DNA of 64,000 nt, taken from Enterobacter sp. RHBSTW-00175. Lineage in GTDB: Bacteria > Pseudomonadota > Gammaproteobacteria > Enterobacterales > Enterobacteriaceae. The position numbers and the translations under genes are program-made. The DNA lies in NCBI RefSeq assembly GCF_013927005.1, contig NZ_CP055930.1, forward strand, positions 3,348,001-3,412,000, in the 5' to 3' direction. The notes under the pieces were generated by a model. The model did no database searches and was not told where the DNA came from. It saw only the letters and a list, made by a program, of their open reading frames with translations. This document shows positions 41,153-49,799 of the stretch, in pieces (the first letter of the stretch is position 1; each line of letters starts with the position of its first letter).

Positions 41153-41276
41153 GGTTCATTGCTCTTGATTGCTTTAGATTGGTTCTTATATTAATGCGAG
41201 GGTTAGTATCGAAAAAGCTGTCTTCATAAAGTATTTTTTTAGCTTTACTACTTCACATTCACTTTTTGGTAACTAA

Positions 41277-41999
41277 ATGAAAAATAACGACTTTGATATC
41301 CTTTTTGAAGAGGTTTTAAATGAGTTTGAGAAAGCGGTAGTGAAAGTGAAAACTTCCACTCACTTTGAGCCGTGTTCTGGCGAAGAGATGGTGCGTAAGC
41401 TCGAGAAAGATGCCCATACTGCCATTACTGATTACCAAAAATGCAGGATTCAGCCTTACAAACATGCTTACAGGGAACGTACTGTTGAAGAGTACATAAG
41501 CAGTATGAAGTCTCAAGCTATGTGGACGGGTACACCCGGCAAACTTCTGGAATGCGCTTTTGTATCACATAAATGGGGAATATCTCAGTACAGACAGGGC
41601 CGCAAAGCTGAAGGTCGTAAACATGTTTTGATGGCACTAAATTTGATAAACATGTGGAATGGAGCCTGCTGGGCTCTGGAAATGGTAGAATTTAAAGAAG
41701 AGTCTAATAAGTTAAAACGAGAAGCAGCAAGCCTCGGTGGTAAAAGAAAGTCGCAGAAATACAGGCCAGTCAAGGATGAAGTCATTAGGCTATTAAAGAA
41801 AAATAAGCCTGAAGACGGGTGGAAAAGTAAAGCTGCTGCTATTAATTCTTTAGAGGAAGAGATTTCTAAGTTTATTGAACTTGATTTCCATAAAAATAGT
41901 GATTGGACATCATGGGATAAATTATATAGAACCATTAGCGACTGGTCTAGAAATGACATCGAATTGAAGAATGCTTTCGCTGATGTTGTAAAGAGATAA
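41277..41999 (+). CDS. Hypothetical protein of the CP4-like island
   Basis: 240 residues, soluble, charged, no signal peptide or membrane span. The middle part has a repeated-helix look (CAFVSHKWGISQYRQGRKAEGRKHVLMAL); the C-terminus is rich in Lys/Trp. It faces AlpA 2 across a short promoter region and converges with yfjI across strong hairpins. No family recognised. Confidence 0.65.
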   Translation: MKNNDFDILFEEVLNEFEKAVVKVKTSTHFEPCSGEEMVRKLEKDAHTAITDYQKCRIQPYKHAYRERTVEEYISSMKSQAMWTGTPGKLLECAFVSHKWGISQYRQGRKAEGRKHVLMALNLINMWNGACWALEMVEFKEESNKLKREAASLGGKRKSQKYRPVKDEVIRLLKKNKPEDGWKSKAAAINSLEEEISKFIELDFHKNSDWTSWDKLYRTISDWSRNDIELKNAFADVVKR

Positions 42000-42086
42000 C
42001 TGATGAAAATAAGCGAATGAAAATGATTTTCAGAGTGTTAGATGTGGAGCCTGTCCGTAATTCTGTGTAACTTCCATCGTATTAAA

Positions 42087-42108
42087 GGTGATCGCTCAGG
42101 CGATCACC
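42087..42108. terminator. Hairpin downstream of the 41277 gene
   Basis: GGTGATCGC-TCAG-GCGATCACC, a 9-bp perfect stem with a 4-nt loop, 88 bp after the stop codon. No U-run. Confidence 0.5.
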
Positions 42109-42292
42109 GAACTCGATAATAACGCGACTCATTGTCAGCAGTCATTTGAGGCCTATTATTCAATGGTGAAAATAAATGAGTTGAAAGGAGGGGGTTGAGA
42201 AAATAGAACATATAAATATCAAAACCTCAATGCTGGGGAGTCACTAAGAGTCAAATGTTTATAACTGGTGATGTTTTTTATATGAATGAATT

Positions 42293-42330
42293 GCTGCTAT
42301 TGTCTGCTACCAGTAGCAGACAATAGCAGC
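42293..42330. terminator. Perfect 17-bp inverted repeat between convergent genes
   Basis: GCTGCTATTGTCTGCTA, 4-nt loop, TAGCAGACAATAGCAGC: a perfect 17-bp stem between the gene ending at 41999 and yfjI ending at 42344. The likely role is bidirectional termination or 3'-end protection, although there is no U-run. Confidence 0.6.
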
Positions 42331-42343
42331 TCTTTATCGGTGA

Positions 42344-43789
42344 TTATCGATGGATAGTGATTATTTCGCTCATAGTTCCATTGTTGTTTCTCAATTTCTG
42401 GATACTCACCTTCCTTTCTTGCTCAAGGAATTCTAAAGCGGCGTTGAGTTTGATTTTATTTCTTAATTTATAAGGTCCTTTTCTTCTTATTTCCGTTTTG
42501 TTTATATGGGTGGTATAACTATAGTGGTTCTCTTTGTGAGAGAGCAGCCAGGCATAGAGTAAATCAGCATTCTGCTCCACTGTTTCACTACGTAAACCAC
42601 CCGAAGTTAATAAATAAGAATAATAAAAATTCACAATGTTTGAAGCATTTACAACATTTTTTGAGGAAATAGTTCCTGAATTGTTACCGTCAAAATATTC
42701 AAATAAGGCAGCCACTCTTATAAAATTTTCTGACAATTTAGAAAACATGCCTTCAAAAAGAGGGGATTTGTCTTTGTGTTGAATTATAGCGTCTTCAGCC
42801 TTTTTCTGGTACTCGGATAAAACAGTCTGAGCTTGTTCTGAAAGTGTATAGTATTCATGTGTAACAGTACCACTGTTACACATTTCTTCAAAACTGGATA
42901 GCGCCTCTTCGATTTTTTCATGAAATAACCTAAGGCTATCTCCTCCTGCATTTTGTACTGTCTTGGTGTCCCTACGTCCTTGCATAGAGGTGACTCCGGT
43001 AATCATGAATCGAGAGAAAAAACCAGAGCCTACTGCATAATCCCCTTGTTTTTTAACATATTTTTCGAATTCATCTGTCTGGATCATAAGTAAGATGGTG
43101 AACATGCAATCATCTACTGTGAAACTGCCTGTTTTGCGTTCTACATCAAATGAAGAGCCATCCCATAGCTGGTTTAAAAAACCTAAATTACTCTTAGCTC
43201 TTCCCTTAAAGAATACCCCAGCTTCATCTGACATCAGGCTCGCAGAAGGTATATTGTTGTATAATCCCGACTGTAAAGCTTCAGGGGTAGTATCGTTGTA
43301 AATCATCTTAGGCAGAACAGGACTTTTCGGTTTTATTCTGTAATGGAGCTTCAGCCGCTCATTTTCACTTTCAATGCTGACACCTTTCTCCGTTTTCTTG
43401 CGGATACTCTTCAATATGGATTGTTCCTGTACCTTCCATGATTGAAGTTCTGCATTGTAATCAACTATTAGCATTTCATGTTTCTTTCGGCAGGCTTTCT
43501 CAAATGCAAAGACAGGTTGACCCACCAGGTTATATACAGCAGTTTTCCGCTCTCCTGAGTCTGCAATCACGGTAAGATATAAGGAGATGGGCCTGACTCG
43601 CCCGTCAGGATAACGAATTTTTTTTAACCCCTGCAATGCAAGTGATGCAAAACCCAGTATGGCGCTACCCACCAGCTCCGGAGGAGCCTGAACATCCCTT
43701 ACTATAGATTCAATTGCATTCCGCATTATTTGAGGGAAGTATTCTACTGGGTAAGTAGCCTTTTTGTCTTTTATAACTCCAACACTCAT
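42344..43789 (-). CDS. yfjI: YfjI-like DUF3987 protein
   Basis: 481 residues matching the DUF3987 family (E. coli CP4-57 YfjI is similar in length). Recognisable blocks: YFPQIMRNAIESIVRDVQAP, a P-loop-like SLYLTVIADSGERKTAVYN, SASLMSDEAGVFFKGRAKSN and LNQLWDGSSFDVERKTG. DUF3987 proteins resemble plasmid/phage primase-helicase accessory ATPases; the E. coli protein's role is not established. It follows the yfjJ homologue on the same strand, as in CP4-57. Confidence 0.85.
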   Translation of the reverse strand: MSVGVIKDKKATYPVEYFPQIMRNAIESIVRDVQAPPELVGSAILGFASLALQGLKKIRYPDGRVRPISLYLTVIADSGERKTAVYNLVGQPVFAFEKACRKKHEMLIVDYNAELQSWKVQEQSILKSIRKKTEKGVSIESENERLKLHYRIKPKSPVLPKMIYNDTTPEALQSGLYNNIPSASLMSDEAGVFFKGRAKSNLGFLNQLWDGSSFDVERKTGSFTVDDCMFTILLMIQTDEFEKYVKKQGDYAVGSGFFSRFMITGVTSMQGRRDTKTVQNAGGDSLRLFHEKIEEALSSFEEMCNSGTVTHEYYTLSEQAQTVLSEYQKKAEDAIIQHKDKSPLFEGMFSKLSENFIRVAALFEYFDGNNSGTISSKNVVNASNIVNFYYSYLLTSGGLRSETVEQNADLLYAWLLSHKENHYSYTTHINKTEIRRKGPYKLRNKIKLNAALEFLEQERKVSIQKLRNNNGTMSEIITIHR

Positions 43790-44024
43790 ATTCGACCTCT
43801 CATATGTTAATTTTTACTGGCAGATATACTGCAGGGCCAAGAATATGATACTCATCTGCTATTTGGAATACTCCGGCAGACCATTGGTCTAAATTGGTTT
43901 TATTTGGATTGATATTATTTTAGTCAGGATTGTTTTGCTACCTGATACTGTAAAGATATGAGTCATGAATAGCCCTGTTCTGGTCTGTTTTGCTCATGGG
44001 GAAATAGATAATTTGTGACGTTTT

Positions 44025-44657
44025 TTATTTAAAGCTACATCCGAAATTACGTTCACCATCTGTAAAACATTTGCTTTTCTTTTTTGCAAAGTAACTTGTC
44101 CGGAAAATCAGCGAACCATATGACTCACTTTGCTTGCCATCCTTTGCATTCAGGTAATAACAAGGATTCCTGGGTGTGTGGACTAACTCTTTATCAGGGG
44201 GATAAATGAAACTGACAGCACTCATCCATGACTCACGTATAAGGCGGAGGAGTGTACCTTTTTTACTATCGTACGCTCCCAGTGTATTGAAAGTGTCCCC
44301 GTTGAGTAACAGTAATACGTGATAATGTTTCTTATGTGAATCAGGTGCAAACTCTCTGGCCCAGACAACGCGTAATGATGTCTTACGAACTCGCTTTCCC
44401 TCTTTCTCCCGCTTGTTAAGATAATGTGAAATTTTTGCTTTCAGAGAATCCGTAAAGCGGGATATTACTGATGAATCTGTCCTTGCGAAATTAGCCTCAT
44501 CAGGCATGTCATTTAATGGTTTGAGAGCAGGAGTATGTAAATCTATTCTTACAGCCAATACTCTTGGGTGTTCACTCAATGCTTTATCAATAGTTTGTTC
44601 TATTTTCTTTAAATGGTATTGATTCAATTTTCCGTGAGAGGTGATATATTCGTACAT
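44025..44657 (-). CDS. yfjJ: YfjJ-like inovirus Gp2-type protein
   Basis: 210 residues. The YagK/YfjJ (inovirus Gp2-like) family is recognisable by LRVVWAREFAPDSHKKHYHV leading to LLLLNGD, containing an HxH pair like that of HUH replication initiators, and by NPCYYLNAKDGKQSE near the C-terminus. Probably a replication-related relic or satellite replication protein (inference). Upstream of yfjI. Confidence 0.85.
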   Translation of the reverse strand: MYEYITSHGKLNQYHLKKIEQTIDKALSEHPRVLAVRIDLHTPALKPLNDMPDEANFARTDSSVISRFTDSLKAKISHYLNKREKEGKRVRKTSLRVVWAREFAPDSHKKHYHVLLLLNGDTFNTLGAYDSKKGTLLRLIRESWMSAVSFIYPPDKELVHTPRNPCYYLNAKDGKQSESYGSLIFRTSYFAKKKSKCFTDGERNFGCSFK

Positions 44658-45199
44658 ACTATTTATTTCCTTTTTTATATTTCGAAAGTGTTAGTCGTAG
44701 TAGAGCTGATTATTTAATTAAATCACTTGCTCTACGCTTGTATTGTTCATATGCATTATGCATACGGTATATGTTTACTTACCGAGTTATATGCATGAGC
44801 GTTGTTGTATTAGTGATGGAATGTTTGTTGGTTTCAATGTATTGAATTACATATGTTCTCATGTTTATTAATCTACAGGCATTGGTTTATATGTGTCGAT
44901 ATGTATCATATAATCTATATACACATCTATATACATACATAGACAAACGCCACTGTTCTTTAGTCAGGGGTTGAAATTGCAATAAAGGAAGGAATTAACG
45001 ACATTCATGATTTTTATACCTTTTTAACCATCAAATTGCTCTGGAGTTATCACATATAATGCTCGGGCTTTTTTTTATTAAGTTATGGATGAATTTGAAT
45101 CTATATTACTTTGGTGAAAATCCGTTATTCCTCGAAGCATATATCTATTCTTCTGAGGTTAAGCCGTTTGGTGCAAAGAGATAAATTAAGGAACTCATC
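44658..45199. other. AT-rich region with repeated TATGCAT words
   Basis: 540 bp without a gene. Three TATGCAT-type words occur within 50 bp (44749-44796), together with CGGTA/TACCG arms around 44765-44784 and alternating TATATAC runs near 44920-44940. It lies just upstream of the Gp2-like gene, the expected place for a replication origin or its control. Not demonstrated. Confidence 0.45.
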
Positions 45200-46024
45200 A
45201 TGAAACTAGCCAGTCGTTTTGGACGGGTAAATCAGGTACGGCGCGACCGCCCGTTAACCCGTGAAGAATTAATGCAATACGTCCCCAGTGTTTTTAGTGA
45301 GAATAAGCACGAATCCCGTTCAGACCGATATACCTGGATACCGACCATCACTATTCTTGAGAATCTGCAGCGGGAAGGTTTTGAACCTTTCTTTGCCTGC
45401 CAGACCCGCGTTCGGGACCAGCGCCGACGGGAGCACACCAAACACATGTTACGTCTGCGTCGTGCAGGACAGCTCACCGGCCAGCAGGTGCCCGAAATTA
45501 TCCTCCTCAACTCACACGATGGCTCATCCAGTTATCAGATGCTGCCGGGATTGTTTCGTGGTGTCTGTACCAACGGACTGGTCTGTGGGCAGTCATTCGG
45601 TGAAGTGCGGGTGCCGCATAAAGGGAATGTGGTGGAGAAAGTTATTGAAGGGGCTTATGAGGTACTGGGGATATTCGACCGGGTGGAAGAGAGACGTGAT
45701 GCCATGCAGTCGGCTCTGTTACCGCCACCAGCGCAGCAGGCGATGGCGAGGGCCGCTCTCCACTATCGTTTTGGTGAAGACCACCAGCCCGTCACTACTG
45801 CTCAGATACTGACGCCACGTCGTTACGAAGACCGCAGTGACGACCTCTGGACGGTGTATCAGCGGGTGCAGGAGAACCTGATGAAGGGAGGACTCGCGGG
45901 GCGCACCGCACAGGGGCGAAGCAACCGTACCCGTGCTGTGAACGGTATCGATGGCGATGTGAAACTTAATCGTGCGCTGTGGGTGATGGCAGAGAATATG
46001 CTTGACCTGCTGGGACAGGCATAA
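45200..46024 (+). CDS. yfjQ: DUF932 protein (YfjQ/YafZ-like)
   Basis: 274 residues, as E. coli YfjQ (273). DUF932 features: [60 protein letters not shown]. Common in plasmids and CP4-type islands; function unknown. AAGGAACTCATC precedes the ATG. First gene of an 8-gene rightward block. Confidence 0.9.
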   Translation: MKLASRFGRVNQVRRDRPLTREELMQYVPSVFSENKHESRSDRYTWIPTITILENLQREGFEPFFACQTRVRDQRRREHTKHMLRLRRAGQLTGQQVPEIILLNSHDGSSSYQMLPGLFRGVCTNGLVCGQSFGEVRVPHKGNVVEKVIEGAYEVLGIFDRVEERRDAMQSALLPPPAQQAMARAALHYRFGEDHQPVTTAQILTPRRYEDRSDDLWTVYQRVQENLMKGGLAGRTAQGRSNRTRAVNGIDGDVKLNRALWVMAENMLDLLGQA

Positions 46025-46047
46025 CTTCGATGCGGAGGAACATACCC

Positions 46048-46278
46048 GTGAACACCGAAACCCATCCGCAACTTCCCTCCGGCCCGTTTACCCGTGAGCA
46101 GGCTTCAGACATCGCAGCGCAATATGACAACGTCGCCATTGAAGACGACCAGGGAACGCATTTTCGTCTGGTTATTCGTTGCGAAGGAGTGATGGTCTGG
46201 CGGGCATGGAACTTTGAACCTGAAGCCGGGGTTATGCTGAACAGCTACATTGCTCGTTATGGCATCCGCAGGTCCTGA
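46048..46278 (+). CDS. DUF905 protein (YkfF-like)
   Basis: 76 residues from a GTG at 46048, chosen because GCGGAGG at 46032-46038 is correctly spaced for it and not for the in-frame ATG at 46030. Family pattern [33 protein letters not shown]...[10 protein letters not shown] matches YkfF. Function unknown. Confidence 0.82.
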   Translation: MNTETHPQLPSGPFTREQASDIAAQYDNVAIEDDQGTHFRLVIRCEGVMVWRAWNFEPEAGVMLNSYIARYGIRRS

Positions 46279-46357
46279 CCAACCTTACCAGACTTCAGTC
46301 TCAGCCTTTCCCGCCAGCCCTGACCGGCAGGCTTTTTTATTTCCGGAGTCATTAATC

Positions 46358-46801
46358 ATGAACAACGCATTAACGGATAACACCATTCCGACAGACACTC
46401 TTTGTGCCACACCTGTTAAAGATGAACAGCGCCTTCGTTTCTGGCCTCAGCATTTTGGTCGTATCCCGCAGTGGATAACCCTCGAACCCCGCATCTTTGC
46501 CTGGATGGACCGGTTGTGTGCGGATTACAGCGGTGGCGTCTGGGCTTTTTACACTCTCAGCAACGGTGGTGCTTTCATGGCTCCGGAAGAGAGTGACGGT
46601 CCCTGGTCGCTGTTCAATATCCTGAATGGTAACGGCGCTGAAATGAGTGCTGAAGCTGCGGGTATTGCGGCCTGTCTGATGGCTTACAGCCACCATGCCT
46701 GCCGCACGGAGTGCGATGCCATGACAGAGCATTATTACCGTCTGCGCGACTATGCGCTGAACCACCCTGAGTGCAACGCCATTATGCACATCATCGACTG
46801 A
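46358..46801 (+). CDS. Anti-restriction protein KlcA/ArdB family (YfjX-like)
   Basis: 147 residues from the ATG at 46358; a longer frame from 46250 overlaps the DUF905 gene. ArdB/KlcA pattern: [60 protein letters not shown]. Family members counter type I restriction in vivo without DNA mimicry, helping incoming mobile DNA survive. Confidence 0.9.
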   Translation: MNNALTDNTIPTDTLCATPVKDEQRLRFWPQHFGRIPQWITLEPRIFAWMDRLCADYSGGVWAFYTLSNGGAFMAPEESDGPWSLFNILNGNGAEMSAEAAGIAACLMAYSHHACRTECDAMTEHYYRLRDYALNHPECNAIMHIID

Positions 46802-46812
46802 GGTCCTGCACC

Positions 46813-47292
46813 ATGGAAAAACAGTTACCGTTGTTTGCATATGAACTGACAGCCTCCGCACAACAGACCATCCGCGAGGCGTTGACTCTTCTGGAGCGCC
46901 AGTTACGCGAGCCCGGCGCATCGTTTACGTCCAGCAGTTCAGTACGTGACTGGTTACGGCTTCAACTGACCATGGAGGAAAGAGAGACATTTGTTCTGCT
47001 GCTGCTGGACAACCAGCACCGCATGATTACGCACGAAACGCTGTTCAAAGGCACCATCAGCCATACCGAAGTCCATCCACGGGAAGTGGTGAAAGCCTCC
47101 CTGAAATACAATGCGGCAGCGGTGATTGTCGCGCACTGCCATCCCTCAGGCCATGCCGAACCCAGTCAGGCTGACAGACGGGTGACAGAGCGTCTGAAGA
47201 ATGCTCTGGACCTTGTGGGGGTGCGTCTCCTGGACCACCTCGTTATCGGCGGAATGGATATCGTCTCGTTTGCCGAACGGGGCTGGTTATAA
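46813..47292 (+). CDS. RadC/JAB-domain protein (YfjY/YkfG-like)
   Basis: 159 residues with the MPN/JAB1 metalloprotease-like motif. It has [20 protein letters not shown], the zinc-binding [14 protein letters not shown] (HxH...S...D) and a C-terminal [17 protein letters not shown]. The RadC family name is historical; a DNA-repair role is not supported. Start at 46813; 11 bp after the KlcA-family gene. Confidence 0.9.
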   Translation: MEKQLPLFAYELTASAQQTIREALTLLERQLREPGASFTSSSSVRDWLRLQLTMEERETFVLLLLDNQHRMITHETLFKGTISHTEVHPREVVKASLKYNAAAVIVAHCHPSGHAEPSQADRRVTERLKNALDLVGVRLLDHLVIGGMDIVSFAERGWL

Positions 47293-47305
47293 GGGAGGAG
47301 TATTA

Positions 47306-47527
47306 ATGAAAATTATCAGTAAACGTCAGGCAATGGCGATATACCGACAGCATTCGCAGTCCAGGCTGTTTCGCTTCTGTACCGGCAAATATAAATGGTC
47401 CGGCAGCATCTGCCACTATGCCGGTCGCGAGGTGGAAGATATCAGCGGTGTACTGGCCGTATTCGCAGAGCGCCGCCAGGACCGCAACGGCCCGTATGTC
47501 GTATTACGCAGCGTAAGCCTGAATTAA
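47306..47527 (+). CDS. DUF987 protein (YeeT/YkfH-like)
   Basis: 73 residues, the family length: MKIISKRQAMAIYRQHSQSR ... FCTGKYKWSGSICHYAGREV. GGGAGGAGTATTA precedes the ATG. Always found just upstream of CbeA/CbtA modules in CP4-type islands; function unknown. Confidence 0.85.
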   Translation: MKIISKRQAMAIYRQHSQSRLFRFCTGKYKWSGSICHYAGREVEDISGVLAVFAERRQDRNGPYVVLRSVSLN

Positions 47528-47551
47528 TTCACGATTAAGGAGGACTACATT

Positions 47552-47911
47552 TTGTCGAAGAACACCACGATAGCAACGCATGATATCAGCGAACCCTGGT
47601 GGGGGCTCAGGCGAAGTGTCTCCCCGTGTTTTGGGGCCCGTCTGGTCCAGGAGGGAAACCGCCTGCATTACCTGGCTGACCGGGCGAATGTTAGCGGACA
47701 GTTCTGTGATGCGGATTTACGCCATCTTGACCAGGCTTTCCCGATATTGCTCAAACAGCTGGAGTTAATGCTCACCAGCGGTGAACTGAATCCCCGTCAT
47801 CAGCACTGCGTCACGCTGTATGCAAAAGGTCTGACCTGCGAGGCCGATACGCTCGGTTCGCACGGCTATGTTTATATCGCGATTTATCCCACTCCTGTCG
47901 CCACGGCATAA
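47552..47911 (+). CDS. cbeA: CbeA-family antitoxin (YeeU/YfjZ-like)
   Basis: 119 residues from a TTG at 47552 (AAGGAGG at 47537-47543). The YeeU-fold core WGLRRSVSPCFGARLVQEGN, LHYLADRANVSGQF and ELNPRHQHCVTLYAKGLTCE is intact, with about 14 extra N-terminal residues. CbeA antagonises CbtA by stabilising MreB/FtsZ filaments (type IV toxin-antitoxin). Confidence 0.9.
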   Translation: MSKNTTIATHDISEPWWGLRRSVSPCFGARLVQEGNRLHYLADRANVSGQFCDADLRHLDQAFPILLKQLELMLTSGELNPRHQHCVTLYAKGLTCEADTLGSHGYVYIAIYPTPVATA

Positions 47912-47967
47912 CACCGTAATACTTCGCACTTCAGCGCACATATCTTCCCACTAAAGAGATAACGCTT

Positions 47968-48357
47968 ATGCAAACCAAATCATCCCCCCTCATGCGGGCG
48001 GCATCGTCACGTCCGTCTCCGGTGAGTGTCTGGCAGACCCTGCTGACCAGCCTGCTGGCACAACACTATGGCCTCACGCTTAGCGATACGCCGTTCAGTG
48101 ATGAACAGGTCATTCAGCAACATATTGATGCCGGTATCTCGCTGGTTGATGCCCTGAATTTTATCGTTGAGAAGTATGAACTGGTCCGCACTGACCGCCC
48201 AGGCTTCAGCATCCTGACGCAGTCTCCGTTTATCACACCCATAGATATCCTCCGGGCCAGGAAAGCAACGGGGCTGATGAACCGTGACACGTATAAAGAG
48301 GTGACGGCTATTACCAGAGGGCAACATCCGCAGGTCAGCGCTCCAGGCAAGCGATGA
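47968..48357 (+). CDS. cbtA: CbtA-family toxin (YeeV/YkfI/YpjF-like)
   Basis: 129 residues, slightly longer than E. coli members (109-124). Core: [58 protein letters not shown] and [12 protein letters not shown]. CbtA toxins bind MreB and FtsZ and block cell elongation and division. 56 bp after cbeA; together a type IV module that can stabilise the island. Confidence 0.92.
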   Translation: MQTKSSPLMRAASSRPSPVSVWQTLLTSLLAQHYGLTLSDTPFSDEQVIQQHIDAGISLVDALNFIVEKYELVRTDRPGFSILTQSPFITPIDILRARKATGLMNRDTYKEVTAITRGQHPQVSAPGKR

Positions 48358-48443
48358 GCTGGACGAAACAAACCGCGTCCCGCAAGCACATAAACACCAG
48401 CCCTGACCGGCTGGTATTTTTCTGACTATAAAGGAGAGAAATA

Positions 48444-49289
48444 ATGTCCGGAAATAATATTAATGAACCCGAAGTATTAACCGGGCACACCGGTGTGATT
48501 TGTTCCACCAGCATTGAACGTATTGTCACTGGCCGTAATGCTGCGCTGACACGGATTGAGGCGCTAATTCGTCAGCTTGATGACGTTTCCCAACTTACTT
48601 TCGGGATTGGTGGCGACGTAGCTAATCATTGGGCGATGCGGCAGGGCCATTCTTTCGACTGCTGGTTGGTGCAACCTGTAGATAAAGCGATGCCAGTCAT
48701 CACCCGCAATATCGACTGCAGCATCTGGCGCGATCTGATGTTGAAGTCAGGGATGCTGACATTGATGGATGCTGAGGCGCGTAGCCAGTGGGCTAAAAAC
48801 CTCGAAGAGGGCGATCTCCCGGCAATCAGCGAAGCGAATATCCTGAGTACCTTTGAGCAACTTCATCTCAACAAACAGGAGGTCTTCGAGCGTGGCATCA
48901 TCAATGTGTTCAGGGGATTAAGCTGGGATTACAAAACCAATAACCCCTGTTACTTCGGCAAGAAGATTATCGTTAACAATCTGGTGAAGTACGATAAATG
49001 GCGCTATAGCCTGAGCTGGGGCTGGCGGCGTGACCAGTTAGCCGATCTGGAGCGCATGTTGTTCCTGCTGGATGGTAAAACCATTCCCGATAACCGGCAC
49101 GATGTGACTATCCGACTGATGGATTTCATTCGCGATAATCCACTACTGCAGGTATTCGGAGATGATCTCTTCACTATTCGCCTTTTCCAAAAGGGTAGTG
49201 GTCATATCTCGTTTAAGCGTATGGATCTGGTAGATAAGATGAACAACATCGTAGCGAAGCACTATCCGGGGATGCTGGCAGCACAGTGA
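48444..49289 (+). CDS. DUF4942 protein
   Basis: 281 residues; DUF4942-type pattern VFERGIINVFRGLSWDYKTN and NNPCYFGKKIIVNNLVKYDK, usually found directly downstream of cbtA in CP4-like islands. Function unknown. Last gene before the right end of the island. Confidence 0.82.
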   Translation: MSGNNINEPEVLTGHTGVICSTSIERIVTGRNAALTRIEALIRQLDDVSQLTFGIGGDVANHWAMRQGHSFDCWLVQPVDKAMPVITRNIDCSIWRDLMLKSGMLTLMDAEARSQWAKNLEEGDLPAISEANILSTFEQLHLNKQEVFERGIINVFRGLSWDYKTNNPCYFGKKIIVNNLVKYDKWRYSLSWGWRRDQLADLERMLFLLDGKTIPDNRHDVTIRLMDFIRDNPLLQVFGDDLFTIRLFQKGSGHISFKRMDLVDKMNNIVAKHYPGMLAAQ

Positions 49290-49344
49290 TTTACAGTTAT
49301 AATCATCAGATTCGAAATCGTTTGTTTTTTCAGCGAAATACGAT

Positions 49345-49365
49345 TGGGGGCCTAATTGGGGGCTC
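49345..49365. repeat. Right GGGGGCC integrase-type repeat
   Basis: TGGGGGCCT-4 nt-GGGGGCTC, the same arrangement and orientation as at 19741-19761 beside the integrase gene; only the 4-nt spacer differs. It lies 56 bp inside the attR remnant. Confidence 0.55.
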
Positions 49366-49420
49366 CTGAGTTTTTCGAACAGAAAAATATCCAGTTATAG
49401 CAAGGGTTGCAAGGCTTATA

Positions 49421-49442
49421 TTCGAATCCTGTAGGGACCATT
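49421..49442 (+). other. attR remnant of the genomic island
   Basis: TTCGAATCCT is identical to the T-arm of argU. It is followed by GTAGGGACCATT, a diverged form of the tRNA ending ACAGGGCGTACCATT. Taken as the right boundary of the 30-kb island. The imperfect match suggests an old or serial insertion. Confidence 0.6.
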
Positions 49443-49707
49443 CAGGTCATCGTTTTATCAAAACACCCATTTCACCGCCGTAAAACTCTCTTATGCTCCT
49501 GCACGTCATTTTTTGAATAATGCTGTGTATTTCACCTCAGTAACGTGTAAATTCAATTGCCTGAAATAAATAGAACGCTAATTAAATAATGTATTTTGAA
49601 TCTTAAGGTTTTCCTAATCTTTAATATATCCATATTTTTTTCTTAGATTTTTATCATTTTAAATTCGCGTAAAAGCCTATTTTAGACTTTTACGTAAAAA
49701 CATGACT

Positions 49708-49726
49708 GATAGTAATTATCATTAGC
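49708..49726. promoter_or_regulatory. Fur box upstream of sfuA
   Basis: GATAGTAATTATCATTAGC agrees with 15 of 19 positions of the Fur consensus GATAATGATAATCATTATC. It lies 74-92 bp upstream of the start of an iron-transport operon. Iron repression is inferred. Confidence 0.8.
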
Positions 49727-49799
49727 GTTTTTGTATGCTTTAATCCGTATCCGCAAAGCCATTCGTTGTGATTTACTTTGGTCTATTAAGGATATGTTC

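Larger units (their letters stand above)
49290..49799. other. Island right end and sfuA upstream region
   Basis: 510 bp without a gene. It holds the right GGGGGCC repeat, the attR remnant and, after the core genome resumes, an AT-rich promoter region with a Fur box. Confidence 0.7.

Noticed and set aside
42049..42090. Possible IS256-type terminal sequence (CCTGTCCGTAATTCTGTGTA)
   Set aside because: The words look like an IS256-family end, but no transposase remnant or second end is present, so I cannot support an element here.
44740..44960. Possible CRISPR-like repeats in the AT-rich region
   Set aside because: The repeated words are only 7-8 bp and irregularly spaced, with no spacer pattern or cas genes.
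46030..46047. ATG at 46030 as start of the DUF905 gene
   Set aside because: No ribosome binding site precedes it, whereas GCGGAGG is correctly placed for the GTG at 46048 that matches the family N-terminus.
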